A DNA stretch of 64,000 bases from positions 21,666 to 85,665 of the forward strand of contig AZLU01000117.1 in the NCBI GenBank assembly GCA_002224055.1, in the 5' to 3' direction. Below the pieces are notes generated by a model that was not told where the DNA came from, ran no database searches, and saw nothing but the letters and a program-made list of their open reading frames with translations. Both the position numbers and the translations under genes were made by a program. Below are positions 35,329 to 47,149 of this stretch, piece by piece (the first letter of the stretch is position 1; each line of letters starts with the position of its first letter). The stretch is from Pezizomycotina sp. ARF18 (lineage: Eukaryota > Ascomycota).

Positions 35329-37118
35329 ATGATGCCCGAACAGATGCAGACGCAAACGCAAATGGCAGCGGCCCAGGCGCCTCGCGATTCTTCATAATCG
35401 GCGTTGGACAGCGGGTAACTCGTTCGGCCGCAAGATCAAATCGTCTACGAACGGCGTCGTAGCGGGCGTAGCCGAGATACACGACTTCAAGCGGGAGCGG
35501 TTCGCGGCCGCGCACGATCTCCCCGCGGACATGGTGTTCAAGGACTGGAAGGACCTGCTCGCCGACGGCACGAGGAGAGGGTGCGGGAGAAGGTTGACGG
35601 GGTTATAATCACCGTGCTGGACCATATGCACGCGGAGGTAAATCAAACATGGCACTGGCCGAGAATAATTGCTTTTACTTGGGAGAGAATGATAAAGTTC
35701 TAATGAGAGGAAATATTTAGATTGCGACGGCGTTGATACCTTTGGGGTACCATATCATGTGCGAAAAACCGTTGGCGACGACGTATGAGGATTGCGTCGT
35801 GAGTCTACTTGTTATTCACTTCTAACCTGCAAATTATAACTAATAATAATACCCTTTGGAAATATTCGCAGGAATACAAAACGAAGTAGAAAAGCACAAC
35901 ATCCTCTTCGCCATCGGCCACGTCCTCCGTTACTCCCGCACAACCTCCTCTTGAAACGTCTGATATGCGACGAGAAGATAATCGGCGAAGTCATTGCAGT
36001 GCAGCACACCGAACCGTCGGTTGGTGGCACATGGCTCACTCATTCGTCCGTGGAAATTGCACGACGAAAATCCTCTGCAGCGAGCATAATAACAAAGTGC
36101 TGTCACGACCTCGACCTCCTTCTGTGGTTCTTGTGTTCGCCGACGCCGAAGGATCCAAGCGACGAGTCTACGTACCCGCACTTACCGCGAGCGTTTACTC
36201 GACGGGCCAGCTTACGCATTTTCGCCGTCGCGGAAGCCTGCGGGTGCGACGAGTAATTGTATCAGTTGTCCGGTGGAGAAGGATTGCATGTACTCTGCGA
36301 AGAAGATATACATTGAAAATCCATCCGGTTTGCGGGGCGGTATAATACGAATTGGCCGGTTATGTCGTATTTCCCGAAGTTGAGGAGGGGCTTTTACGCT
36401 TGAGCAACGGGAGGAGAAGCTGCTTAAGCTTTTGGAAGAGGGCCTTACGGACGGTATAAATAATCCCTCTAAGCAGCTTTCGCATATTAAATAATCGGAG
36501 AAACAAAGGCTGACACTGAACCTTTTGATAGCTGCGTTTACGACGGCCACAACGACGTCGTCGACAACCAAGTCGTAGTAGTAACCTGGAACGACGACGT
36601 CTCCCCTTCCTCTTCATCTTCCACCACCATCCCTCCCACCGTTCCGCGAAAACCGCAACGATATCAATGGTCGCCTTCTCCGACTCCATCTGCGAGCGCA
36701 GGACAACCTTCTACGGCACCGAAGGCGAACTAACCTCAAACACCGCCCTACCAACCATAAACTCCAACCCGTCCAAGAATCCGCGGTACATGGAACCCAA
36801 TACCTCCCTGCGCTCGAAGAGTTTCACGGATCCGAAGGCGGAGTGGATCACGCACACGCCCAGCTCCGTCGATTTAAACAGCGGACAACGGCGGCGGCGA
36901 TACGGGGCTGATTAAAGCGTTCGTGGAAGCGGTGGAGAAAGTGAAATTTGAAGGGTGGGATGTAGGAAAAGCGCAGAGGGAGGTGTTGAAAACGGGTGTT
37001 GATGAGGCGGTTAGGGCCCACGGGTTGGGTGGCGGCGGAGGAGAGTAGGAAGAGCGGGAATGCGGTGGATTGGGGGAAGTGGGATGAGCAACAGAGGTCG
37101 AAGGTCGAACATGCTTAG
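35329..37118 (+). CDS. Gfo/Idh/MocA-family NAD(P)-dependent oxidoreductase
   Basis: Members oxidise or reduce sugars, inositols and related alcohols with NAD(P). The start at 35329 gives MMPEQMQTQTQMAAAQAP, then the Rossmann strand RFFIIGVGQR (GxGxxG-type). Next come SSTNGVVAGVAEIHDFKRER, DMVFKDWKDLL, DGVIITVLDHMHAE and, after an intron, IATALIPLGYHIMCEKPLAT. The EKP motif contains the family's catalytic or nicotinamide-site lysine. A second intron precedes VEKHNILFAIGHVLRYSP and KIIGEVIAVQHTEPVG. The C-terminal part ends KFEGWDVGKAQREVLKTGVD, WGKWDEQQRSKVEHA at a TAG at 37116-37118. Length (about 480 residues) suits the fungal subgroup. Multiple frame changes occur, especially at 36050-36900. 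An alternative first exon at 35198 (MSAR) cannot be excluded. The substrate cannot be told from the sequence. Confidence 0.85.
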
Positions 37119-37699
37119 AGAAGGGTTATGGGCTTTTTTATTTTATTTTATTTTTTTTTTGGGGGGATATATTGGACAAGACTACTAATTTAGAGCAAAG
37201 CGCACGGTCAAACATTTTTTACATATATAATTGCAACCATGATCGAATGACTTATCGGTTTCTTTCCATTACTACGCTACAAATACTACAGATACTATAG
37301 AAAATCTTCCTATACGATATATGAAACATCCACGATAGAGGATATTGGATAAAAACCATTTTGATCGATTGCTGATGTGAAAAACATGATTGACTATTTG
37401 ATGAAAAAAAAAAAAACAGATCCCAACTCCGTATTTGTGAAAATACGTCAAAGTTCAAAGCCATTAGTAGTTAGTAGTTAGTAGTACTTGGAAGCCATTA
37501 AAAACCGCGAGCTTCTCCATTTTGTCTTGAAGAACAAATGGAAAAAGGATAGAAAAGAAAAGAAAGCAGCGTGTGCTTGTATACAATATCTCCTTCCTTT
37601 CTCTTTTCTCTAATATAAGATATACTTTTCTCTTTCCCTTGCGATTCACCACTCGGAAGTATTGTGGTAAACCACAGGTCTCTTGTTGGCGCGAGCTGC
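37119..37699. other. Intergenic between convergent genes
   Basis: No gene is seen. It holds the 3' regions of the oxidoreductase and IWS1 and a T-rich tract at about 37137-37160. Confidence 0.5.
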
Positions 37700-39216
37700 C
37701 TAAGAACGGCCTTTAGAACCTTTGGCTCCTATCAAGCGCTGCCTCATCCTCCTTATGGAATCGTCAGCCGAAGCACCGAGCGGGCGAGCCGTCTTGGGAT
37801 CGACGCTGGTGAGGTTGTTGACCGGTGCGATGGTGTACGTCTTAGGAACAGCAGTCGGGATGCGGGTGCGGTTGGGCTTGAGATTCGGAGCCGCCAGGGG
37901 ATCTTCCTTTTCTCTGTTGGCGGCAGAGAGAATCTTAGGAAGGGTAGCCCTACATTGTAAAATTTATCAGTGAAAGCTGCTTTCGGCCCGTCGGCCGCGC
38001 CGCCGCGGGGGGATGAAGTGAGTTGATTGAAGGAAAGGAAAGGTAAACATACGATGGCGCATATGTCTGGACTGCGACTTTACGATGGCGTAGTTATCAC
38101 TCTTGCCGAGGATTGGGCGAGACCACTCCTTATAAGCTTCTCTGCAGTCCTCTTTGATGTGATCTTCCGGCCTTACATCCTTCGTATAAAAACAGTACGA
38201 TCTTGCCGAGGCCGCTGACGCGGAGGTTCTCGGTCTTGATGGGAGTTTGTGATAATGTTAAACAGGTCGCGCTGGATATTGTAGGCAGGCAGCGACTTGT
38301 CCGGGAGAGGCTCGAGCCAGAAGCGGACGGCTTCCAGAAGGTTGTTTTCCAGGATCGGTTCGATCAGGTGCCTCTTGTTGAAGACGTCCAAAACTTCTGT
38401 AGCATCTTAAGTTTGTTCATAGCTGGCAGGTTCTTCTCTTTATCTTCAGCATCCCTCTTAGCGGCCGAAGTCATGCGGTTCTTGAGATTCTCGATCATCT
38501 CATCTTGAGCTTTTTCGATTTCCTGTTATATACCGGGGAATAAAAATTAGAATGTTCGGTCTCCCCAACGGGCTTTTCCCTGTAAACGAATTCAAAAGAG
38601 TGTTTTCACGTACAATCTCGTCCTTCTTCTTCTTCTTCGGACGGTTAACCCCCGCTCTAAGAGCAGCGTCCATTTTGCGATCAAGCTCTTGCTTCTTCAC
38701 TAGAAACAATAGTAAGATCGAGTTAGCCTAGACGCTCTTCTCTCCCCCCCAAAAAAAAAAAAAAAAGTAGAACATTTTTCCCCCGCAGAAGATCGATATC
38801 ACGTACGTTGCTCAGCACTCAAAACCTTCGTCGGAGCCTCAGTCCTCATCTCCTCATCGTCATCGTCGGCTGGCCTCTTCCTCTTGCCGTCGCGCTCCTT
38901 CCTAGTACGTTCTTTGGGCCTGTCCTTCCTCGAAACGTCGTCAAGCGGCCTGACGCGCTTCTGGATCTTTATTGATTCAGCCTGTCCTCGTCGATCTCGT
39001 GTTCCGCCTCCTCGACTTCCTGCTGGTAGCTCAGCAGGACTTCCTCGTCGATGTCGCTCAGCTCCGAATCCGAGTCCGAGTCGTGGTGGCCGCCCGCGCC
39101 TTCGTCTGCGCCGGCGGTGGAGTTTTGGCGACCGGTTCATCGTTGTCGCTGATGTCGGAGATGTTGAGCTCGGCGTCGACCCTCTTTGCCAGAGGGCTTT
39201 GGCCGTCGTCTGACAT
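37700..39216 (-). CDS. IWS1: Transcription elongation factor Iws1/Spn1
   Basis: Iws1/Spn1 binds Spt6 and RNA polymerase II in the nucleus and supports elongation and chromatin passage. The start at 39216 reads [20 protein letters not shown], then [17 protein letters not shown], the acidic disordered N-terminus with the family's ISDIxD-like motif. A lysine-rich part ([24 protein letters not shown]) precedes the conserved TFIIS N-terminal (LW) domain: [58 protein letters not shown]. The C-terminus is [20 protein letters not shown] and [15 protein letters not shown], ending at a TAG at 37700. The last intron is 37951-38052. Several frame changes occur, mostly in the GC-rich N-terminal third. Divergent from TOM5, with 720 bp between starts. 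Confidence 0.9.
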
Positions 39217-39936
39217 TTTTTTTGTGTGTGTAGAGGATATATTCCCTCCCCGGGTTTAGGCTTTTTGAGATACTACTTAGGTACTTCTTTCAAGGCGTGC
39301 GTTCCTTTCAATTCGACAAGCGTTTTGATAGTAAAGGGTGAGTAACAATCCCGGATTTTGCCGCAATTCCGATTAATAGTTCTTCTGCTGTTTGCCAAAT
39401 TACAAGTGAAATACTTTATTATTATTCCTTTGGCTTTTGATTCCTGTCGATACAGGAGATATAGGAGATGGAAAAAAAAAAAAGGGGGGGGGGGTGTGAA
39501 GATGGAATAAGGATGGAGGTGGGAGGAAAGGAGAAGGATGATGATGAGAGGTGGACGTTTCGATGGTTGGTTGAAGTATGTTGGCTGGCTGGAAGGAAAA
39601 AGGAACCACCAAAGAAAGTTCGTTAAAGGGGAAAGTTTTAAAGGGCGGTTTACTTTTTTATTATTTAGGAGGGAGATCTTCAGTAATTCGCCGCCCAAAA
39701 AATAAAAATCATTTTGAAGGGTCTTGGCATTAAATTGAAACTTTATTACCTTTTTTTTTTTTTTTTTTTGAACTAGCGCAAAGGAATCTTTAATACTAAA
39801 GTGTTGACGACATTTTTCACCTTCACCTAAAATCGCACAATCACCACCACCATCAGTAAAGCTCCATTGCTTCCAGAAATCAACACACAGGCTCAACGGA
39901 TTATATAGAACCAGTACAAATTAGAAAGAAGTAGTC
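39217..39936. promoter_or_regulatory. Shared bidirectional promoter IWS1/TOM5
   Basis: This 720-bp interval lies between two divergent start codons and has no supportable gene of its own. It contains A/T runs (about 39469-39484 and 39751-39769) that may keep nucleosomes off. The open frame at 39273-39896 is low complexity. Promoter function is inferred from position. Confidence 0.5.
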
Positions 39937-40241
39937 ATGTTCGGTGGACCAGGTTAGTTAACTCAAAGCAACCCGTCAACTTTCACCTGGATTTTGAATC
40001 GCTAACAAAGAAAACTTTTACTTTTCTTTCAATAGGCGCTGAACAACCCCTATCGCCCGCTGAGATCCGGAAATGGAGCAGGCCGCTGCGTCGACAATGA
40101 AGCAGGCTGTTATCGTGTGTGCGACGCTGTACATGGGTATGTTGACCGTATTTCAAAGCGTTACTTTGGTCTGTAAACTAAATAATACTCTTCTTTCCTT
40201 TAGCTCCCTTTGTCCTCGACTACATCGGCAGGTTCCTATAA
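39937..40241 (+). CDS. TOM5: Tom5, small subunit of the mitochondrial outer-membrane translocase
   Basis: Tom5 is a tail-anchored component of the TOM complex that helps pass precursors to the Tom40 channel. There are three exons (39937-39952, 40036-40136, 40204-40241) with introns of 83 and 67 nt. They encode MFGGPGAEQPLSPAEIR, then MEQAAASTMKQAVIVCATLY and, across intron 2, MAPFVLDYIGRFL ending in a TAA. The MFGG start, the acidic/Gln middle and the single C-terminal membrane helix match the fungal family, and about 51 residues is the usual length. One base is missing in exon 2 (CCGGAAATGG where CCGGGAAATGG would keep frame as EIREMEQ). This gene is too short to be found by open-frame length alone. 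Confidence 0.9.
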
Positions 40242-40783
40242 AACGACTCCACGGCCTTGATATTTCCGAAAGACGCAAAATCGCATACGATAATAACTCA
40301 TCATTCTCTTCCTCCTCTCTGCTTCTCGACACTGGTGTCTTTACCGAACTGTATGATATCGATTTTTACCACAGGCGGCTATAACATGCTGTTGTCTCCT
40401 TGAACGGTTATATTGGCTGTTTCACACAAAATAAACGGGAAATTGGGCATGATCTATTGTACATAAAAACTTAAGGAAATTTAACAATATAAAAGGCAAC
40501 CATGAAAGATTAGGTTAAGAGGTATAACATCACCAAAAGATCGAGAAAAGAAAACGTAAAATCCACCCGAATCGTCACTGTTTTTGGTTTCCTGCCGATA
40601 AAAGAGAAAAAGAGATAAAACTAAAAACTCGACTCCCGCAAGATGATGAAATATCGTTGAAGTTGAGACAAGGCATTAATGTGCGAGAGAAAGAAGAGGT
40701 ATATACTTCATTGTACATGAAAAATAAAGATGTAGGTTCTTCGGTATAAAGGAAAAAGGAAGTAAGGTTGTGAGAGACGCTAT
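40242..40783. other. Intergenic between convergent TOM5 and NUP57
   Basis: No gene is supported. The stretch is the 3' flank of both neighbours. Confidence 0.5.
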
Positions 40784-42245
40784 TCACTTCATCTTTTCAG
40801 CCTTCTCTTTTTGCCATTTCTCAAATGTCTCCTCGATCTGCCGTACTTCGTCTCTGAGTCCCTGGATACCCTTTTCGTGTGATTTCAAGACCTGCGAATA
40901 CGAAAATTAGCCTCTGAACATATGTTATAGAAGATTCCCCTGCAGCATGGGGCGCAAAGGAACGTACGAGTGCCATCTTTGGATCTGCGAAGGGTCTACG
41001 CTCTGCCCCGTCTCGGTGACCTCCGCCTCCATCTGCCGTGCCTTCTCCTTGACGATTGTCATCCGAGCCCATATCTCATTTACGCGCCGACCACACCGGG
41101 TCCTGGATCACCTTCGCAAGTGTCTCGAGGCGCTTCCGGAGCTCCTCCTCGTCGGACTGCAGCGCGTAGCCCCGGTTTTTGAGCACCTGAACCTTCGCGG
41201 TCAGCGACAGCACCCGGTGCGCGAGCTGCTGGTGCGCCCTAGCGCTTCGGAGAATTTGATGGTCGTGTAGAGGTCGTGCGTCTGCGCGAGCTCGTTGAGC
41301 TTGTTGTTGATCTGGTGCAGGCTGTGTCTGAAAAGGTTGATCTGCTGTTCCTGCTGCTGCATGCGGACCTGTAGGTCGGGAAGCCTCGAACAAGGACGGG
41401 ACGGCCCTAACGAAAAAAAGCGGTTCTTGATTAGTACAATATTCAGTTAAAGACTTTTTTTTTCGTAGGGAGACTTTATTTTTCTTACTTGGGGTTCGGT
41501 TTCCGCCTCATAGCCGCGTCGAACTTCTGCTTATCCTCACCGGGACCGGCTTCGTACGAGTTCGCGAGTATTTCATTCTCCGCCTGATGTACAGATAGTA
41601 ATGGAAGTGGGAGTTTGGATCCCTAACGTCCCAGGCGCTGTGAATCCGCTCCAGTTGCGCTCTCACGTTGTTAACCTGAGACTGCGACTGCGCCAGCTGA
41701 CTCTGCGCGAGTTGGCTCTGGCCGAGCTGGCTCTGTCCCATCTGGCTCTGCCAAAGCTGCGACTGGCCGCCGATGCTCTGGTTGAAACCCCCCATGCCGC
41801 TTTGGAAACCACCCGTGTTCGAACCTAATAAGCTACCGCCGAGTAAACTCTGCCCTGGTTGTTGCTGCTGTTGTTGCGGTTGCTGTTGCTGCGATTGACC
41901 GAACATCGACGAACCGAGGAACGACTGCTGTGGCTGTTGTTGCTGTTGCTGCTGTGGTTGCTGCTGCTGTTGTCCCAGTGTACTGCCGAACCCAAATCCT
42001 TGCTGCGGCTGCTGCGGCTTCAGTTGATTGAACGGCGAGGCTCCAAACCCCGCTGTCTGCTGTTGCTGTTGCTGTTGCTGACCGAATCCGGTGCTGGCCT
42101 GCGGAGCGAAAGGCGACGAACTGGAGACACCCCGAACGCACCGCCCTGGACGACCGATGCCTGCGGTTGAGAGAACAGAGTACCCCCTTGCTGCTGCTGT
42201 TGCGGCTGCTGTTGGTGCTGGCACCAAACCTCCGAACAACGACAT
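40784..42245 (-). CDS. NUP57: FG nucleoporin Nup57/Nup54
   Basis: Nup57 (animal Nup54) is part of the Nsp1-Nup49-Nup57 channel complex of the nuclear pore; its FG repeats form the permeability barrier. The start at 42245 reads MSLFGG. A Gln-rich GLFG/FG region follows (LFSQPQASVVQGGAFGV, STGFGQQQQQQQQTAGFGAS, GFGFGSTLGQQQ). Then comes the conserved RIHSAWDVRDPNSHFHYYLY block, and the coiled-coil domain with TAKVQVLKNRGYALQSDEEE LRKRLETLAKVIQDPVW. The end is SHEKGIQGLRDEVRQIEETF and KWQKEKAEKMK at a TGA at 40784-40786. Introns lie at about 40894-40945 and 41408-41490. CAG/CTG-type codon runs (41859-42100) encode the Gln tracts. At least two frame changes occur in the FG region. Divergent from NDUFA8. 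Confidence 0.9.
41859..42215. repeat. CAG/CTG-type trinucleotide-rich region inside NUP57
   Basis: Clusters of CTG/TTG (plus strand) encode poly-Gln interspersed with Pro and Gly on the minus strand. This is codon-level low complexity, prone to length change. Confidence 0.7.
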
Positions 42246-42877
42246 GTCGCTGAAGTTTTAACGCGGAAGAAAAAAAAAAAAAAAAAGGAAAAACGTTCTT
42301 TGATCAAAAAGAAATAGGAGAAAAACGAGGAATGAGAACGGAATTGCAAAAATAAAAGAGAAATATACAAAGAAAGAGATTAAAGGGTAGATTGACAGCG
42401 ATGATGGGTGGAAATATCACAGCATTTGGAGTAAAGATGCAGTGGTTTGGCCGTGAAGAAAGGGTGATTGCTTGTTTGATAGGTTAAAAATTGTGATGGA
42501 AGTTCGCGCAGCGTCTTGAAAGGAACAGGTAATTCGGTGGTAGTCACCCAAAATATTAAAAAGTCAAACAAAAATAAATAACCACAAAAGAAGAGAAAAG
42601 AAAAGAAAAAAAAAAAAAAAAAGGAACGCGCCAAGCAAAATTCGCTCGTGATTTGGGAGAAAAAGCAATAAATCCCCTTTACATAAACACTGCTCTCAAA
42701 GCCACTTTTATATTCTCACCAGCCACGACGCCACTATATCCTACCAAACACTCCAATAATATGCTTCCCTTTCCCTGGTGGAGCAATTGAACATCGAAGC
42801 CAATATCTCCAACTCCACCAACCTCCAGCCATCACCACCGCTCCAGGAACCGGCTCCTCGCACATAACACGCTCACC
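42246..42877. promoter_or_regulatory. Shared bidirectional promoter NUP57/NDUFA8
   Basis: This interval of about 630 bp lies between divergent starts, with A runs at 42269-42287 and 42606-42622. No gene is supported inside. Function is inferred from position. Confidence 0.5.
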
Positions 42878-43601
42878 ATGTCCGGAGCAAGAGAACCCCA
42901 GTAGCTTCCGCTCCTCACTACCGTTCTTTACCCAATTGGAACATAAAAGTCTACCCAATTGATCATACAAAGCTAAATAATTTCTCCAAAGGTTCAACCA
43001 AACCGTCTCCGTCGACCGGACCCCGCTACCCGACGCCATCCCAAAAGTCGAAGAAGTAGGCGCCACTCCGCCCCCTTACTATCCACCGCGTTCTTCATCG
43101 GCGCCAGGTGCAAGCCCTACAACGACGACTACATGAAGTGCAAAGACGAAGCCGGCGGTAGAGGGGAGCTAGACTGCATGAAGGAAGGGAGGAAAGTCAC
43201 GAGGTGTGCGATATCGGTGTATGTGTTTCTCCTCCTCACGTATTGTCTTCTTGTTATTGCTTGGAATTGGTTAGAGGTGGGAGATGTTGACGTGAATTCT
43301 GTGTGTTTTTTAGGCTCGACGACCTGAACAAGTTTTGCCTGGAGAACTTCCGGGACCACTGGCAGTGCCTGGATCGGCACAACCACCAGCTGTGAAGTGC
43401 GGAAGCAGGAGTGGGGGCTCAACAAGTGCGTATTTGATAGCCTGGTACGTCTCACCATAATATATACTCTTTCGTCTACGTTCCACGATGGACGAAGCTA
43501 ATCAAGTATATCTGTTTAATATAGAACTAGAGAAAACGATCCCAGGAACGCCAGAAGGAGAGGTGCCGGTTCATCTGAAAAAATTCCCAAAATACTATTA
43601 A
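42878..43601 (+). CDS. NDUFA8: Complex I accessory subunit NDUFA8 (CHCH/twin CX9C protein)
   Basis: This is the PGIV/19-20.8 kDa subunit of mitochondrial NADH:ubiquinone oxidoreductase, folded in the intermembrane space through disulfides. Four exons are visible, with introns 42901-42991, 43219-43313 and 43445-43524. They read MSGAREPQ-FNQTVSVDRTP, LPDAIPKVEEVGAT, APLLSTAFFIGARCKPYNDD, YMKCKDEAGGRGELDCMKEG, RKVTRCAISV-LDDLNKFC, LENFRDHWQCLDRHNHQL, EWGLNKCVFDSL and TIPGTPEGEVPVHLKKF, ending in a TAA at 43599-43601. The twin CX9C cysteines are present except around QLWxCR, where the read CTGTGAAGTGCGG seems to lack two bases. Presence of this subunit means the organism keeps complex I. Divergent from NUP57, convergent with CTF4. 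Confidence 0.92.
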
Positions 43602-43629
43602 GCTTGTTTTCATCGTTGTCACGTTTTTC

Positions 43630-43662
<33 letters not shown>

Positions 43663-43999
43663 TTTTTCCAAATTTTTAGTAATTCTTATTATTGTCCCTT
43701 ATGACAATGGTGTTATGTATATTATAAACAAATCCGGAATGACAAAGATACGGAAATATAACTACTGGGCATACATTTGAATCGCACCTGCTCAAAACCT
43801 TAGGTTTTGTCTTAGTATAAAGTAGCTTGAGGAGCTCCGGTTATATTTTGTGAGAATACAGGTATTGAAGATACGCTCTTTTCGACTACAATGTCGCAAC
43901 ATCGATTTCAATTCCAGCTCCACTATAAAAGAAAAACTGAGAATTGCCACTCTCAACACGTGAGCTTTCACAACTACAATCTCAGTAACGAGTATCTAT
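43602..43999. other. Intergenic between convergent NDUFA8 and CTF4
   Basis: No gene is seen. It holds the ATT microsatellite and the 3' regions of both flanking genes. Confidence 0.5.
43631..43661. repeat. ATT microsatellite in NDUFA8 3' flank
   Basis: About ten ATT units start 30 bp after the NDUFA8 stop. Confidence 0.85.
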
Positions 44000-46900
44000 T
44001 TATCTGTCAATCTCCATCCTATCCTTCATCTTTGAAATCTTCTCCGCCAGCAGCGTCCTATCATACTTCGCCGCCACCTGCATCGCCATATCCAACGTCC
44101 TATTCTGCCTCATCAACCCACAATCTCCAATGCCCTATCCCCCCTATCTTCGTCCTTGCATTCGATCGCGAGCATCTGCACCAGTAACCTATCGATCGCC
44201 ATCTCCCTTTTACCAAGCGCCAGCTGTTCTTCCCGCGTAGCTTGGGTGGACGCAACGAGTCGTCTGCGAGGGAGTGCAGTACCGACTCCCTCAATAACCT
44301 TTCTTCGAAGTCTGGCATCGTATTCGGTGCGATGGGCTCGGTTGAGTTTTTGAGGGGATTTTGAAATCGAATTCGGAGAGGAGGGGCGGGGGAAATATGG
44401 GTATTTCTCCTCTCCCTATAATACAAGTTAGGATGTTTTTTTTTGTTCGTCGAAGAAGGCAAAAAAAAAAAATATGTGTGTACGAACTTTCAATATGATG
44501 CAGCAGAACTTCTGCTGCGAGACCGCAACCGGCCAGTACGATTCCTCCCTGTTCTCAATAGCGCGACGCTCTAATAGCTTCGTATCAAGTATCGGTACCC
44601 ATTTTGCTTGGCCTAACTGTCTCCAATGTAGCAACACAAATAAGACGCCGTCGGTTGTGTATATCATCGGATCCTAAATGCTCAACCTTTTAGTCTTATC
44701 CCTAATAAGTGTTTTGAGAAGATCATATGATACTTACCCCGGTATCAGAGAAAAATACGGTCCTCAGCGAGACATCATCCGGCAACGGAAATACATCGTT
44801 ACTCTGCAGTGTTTCGTCCCGCTTTACGTTATCAATCGTGTATGTGAGCTGGCACCTTCCATCTGCAGCCGCAGGTCCATTACCCATGATCATGACGTAG
44901 TTACGCCAGCAGGCGCACGTCACGACGGGTGTTTGTTTTTGCTTGTAGATACGATACGGAATACCGCAAAGAGTGTATATTCTGACGTAATCGCGCTGGT
45001 ACAGGCGACGATGTAAGAATCACTTAATGCGATTGCTGAGCGGAGAGAAAAGTAAGTATCTTAAAGCAGATCTAGGAAAGCTAAGGCACATACAGACTAC
45101 TTCTTCTCCTGGTGGAAGCGTTGTCCGCCAGTCGGTTCGTGATGTCCATGTTTCGTGGGTCTGTAAAACAGCATCGCCGGGTTGCCGTTGCCCGGCGGAC
45201 TAGAGAAGAGTGTTCCGTGCTCATCTGCGCGTAATTAGATCCATAATTCTCACGATACTAGGATTGCATAATGTCTACCTACTTAAGCAAGCTTTGTCGT
45301 AGAGGAAATGATCCGTAAATGGAAATCCCGATGAGCTTCTCGATCGTAAAATTCGACAGTGACGGTATTGTGAGTTTCCTGGTCGACGGTCCAAACAAAT
45401 CCAATGAGAGAAAGGTCTACCACAGTGAACAAAATGGTCAGCATCCGAAATAAACTTATAAATATGTGTAAATCAAAGAAAGGGATATTATAACGGTAGA
45501 TCCTACAAAGATATCTACGGTTCCCTCTCCAAGGTGTACTCCCAGGTTGAAACGCCTCATGTATATCCGGTTTCCACTGCTCATATGCGTACCGCTTAGT
45601 CGCTCGGAAACCGCTGCCAAATTTCACAGGCGCAGCGGCAGCGCCTCTCTTGCCATTCTGGTTGATCTCAGCGTAGCCTGCACCGTCGTCATCCACTAGC
45701 CAGTCGTCTTCACCGTCGTCATCGCCGAAAAGCTCATCCGCCGAATCTCTACCACCATCCTGACCCTTTCCGGATCGTCCTGCTTCAGCGCCAGAGCGCC
45801 TATCAATGCTCAAGTTTTGCATGTCATCGTGCAGCAGAGGAGCAGGTTGGATCTGCTTTCGTAGGTACAATTGCTCGTGCTCTTCGGGCACAGGCTTCGG
45901 CAGAGTGTATAGCTGCCTTGGTTTGTCGTGAAGGAGATGACATTGTCGGACGGGTGAAACGCTATCGATGTAATGTTCCTGTGATCGTACCTGGCCAGCA
46001 CAGTCTGCGTTTTCGACTCCCATATTATTAGCTTGCCGTCTGTCCCGGCAGTAGCAAGTATAGCACCGTTCGAAGACCAAGCTAAGGAAGTAATGTCGCC
46101 GTTGTGACCACCAGCGAACGATCTTTGTCGGGTCCAATCGCTCCGCGACACAACCACGACATCTGTAAGGATTCAACTACCGCTTTAGTATAAGTTTTGC
46201 TAAACTGCCTATGAAAACTAAACCGAGATTTGGTGAGATACCTTTCTCCCTAGTAACAGCAGCAAAAGCCCTCCCATCAGGATGCCATACCGCTCTCGAC
46301 GAAAATTCCGAGTCGGATTCGAGGGCAGCAATAACTCCATCAACCCTTTTGACGAGTTCGGGCTCCTCTGTCGTAAGTGAGTATACGTAAACGATACCGT
46401 CGGTACATGAGATGGCAAGATAGTTTCCATTTGGGTGGAATGAAACGTGCTTTGCTGGTTTTGACAGTTGTCGGATGTGCATTACCCGCAGCATGTCCTT
46501 CGTGTTGACGATTTTGACAAATGTTTCACTATTTTGAGAGGGAGGATATTAGAATGAAGGCAATGCGATGGTGTTCAAATGGGAATGTACTATGGAGCAT
46601 ACTCGCTGGCAACGGCACACCATGTACCGTCGGGTGAAATAGCAACATCGCGAACTGGAAGCGGGCATCGTGATAGCATCTGCTCCATCTCATTGGTAGA
46701 CATGGAAAACGAAGTAACGGTACCATCTTGAGAGCAAGTGATAATCCTGTCATTCTATAAGGCCAATTGCCAAAAAAAGAAGTAAAATTTAGCTCACATA
46801 TGATCGCAGATTGTGGTATCCTCTTTAAGTACAGTTAGCTGGTTACCGATGCAGTTATTCCGTTGTTGGAGCGTCTTGCGCTTGTTCGATGGTAATGGGT

Positions 46901-47149
46901 TCATCTTCTGATCCGACGGTGAACTTTCTTATCAAGCCGTTGGCCCCGGCCGTCAATAGGTATTTCCCGTTCGGTGTATACGTGAGGTACGTTTCACCGG
47001 GCGAGTCTGCGAAGCGTAGAGAAAACGAGATGTGTGTCAGTTTGGCGGGCTAGCTTTCTCAATGTGCAGTAGCCTATTTAGCCTATTAACGGAGCTAAAG
47101 AATCATGGTGCGACTACTGACGGGCTTGACGAGGTATGATCCGTGACAT
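44000..47149 (-). CDS. CTF4: Replisome hub Ctf4/WDHD1 (SepB, Mcl1)
   Basis: Ctf4 is a trimeric chromatin hub linking the CMG helicase to DNA polymerase alpha and cohesion factors. The start at 47149 reads MSRIIPRQAR, interrupted by an intron. The N-terminal WD40 propeller follows: PGETYLTYTPNGKYLLTAGA, NDRIITCSQDGTVTSFSMST, PVRDVAISPDGTWCAVASE, HIRQLSKPAKHVSFHPNGNY, GHNGDITSLAWSSNGAILAT AGTDGKLIIW. An acidic linker (DELFGDDDGEDDWLVDDDG) leads to the SepB domain (GFVWTVDQETHNTVTVEFYD, DEHGTLFSSPPGNGNPAMLF, MIYTTDGVLFVLLHWRQLGQ AKWVPILDTKLLERR). The helical C-terminus reads LVQMLAIECKDEDRGDRALE, LMRQNRTLDMAMQVAAKYDR, TLLAEKISKMKDRMEIDR, ending at a TAA at 44000. Several introns and frame changes are present; the length of about 850 to 900 residues suits the family. 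Confidence 0.92.

Noticed and set aside
41601-42170. Plus-strand leucine-rich open frames opposite NUP57
   Set aside because: These are antisense shadows of the Gln-rich coding repeat (CAG read as CTG) and not separate genes.
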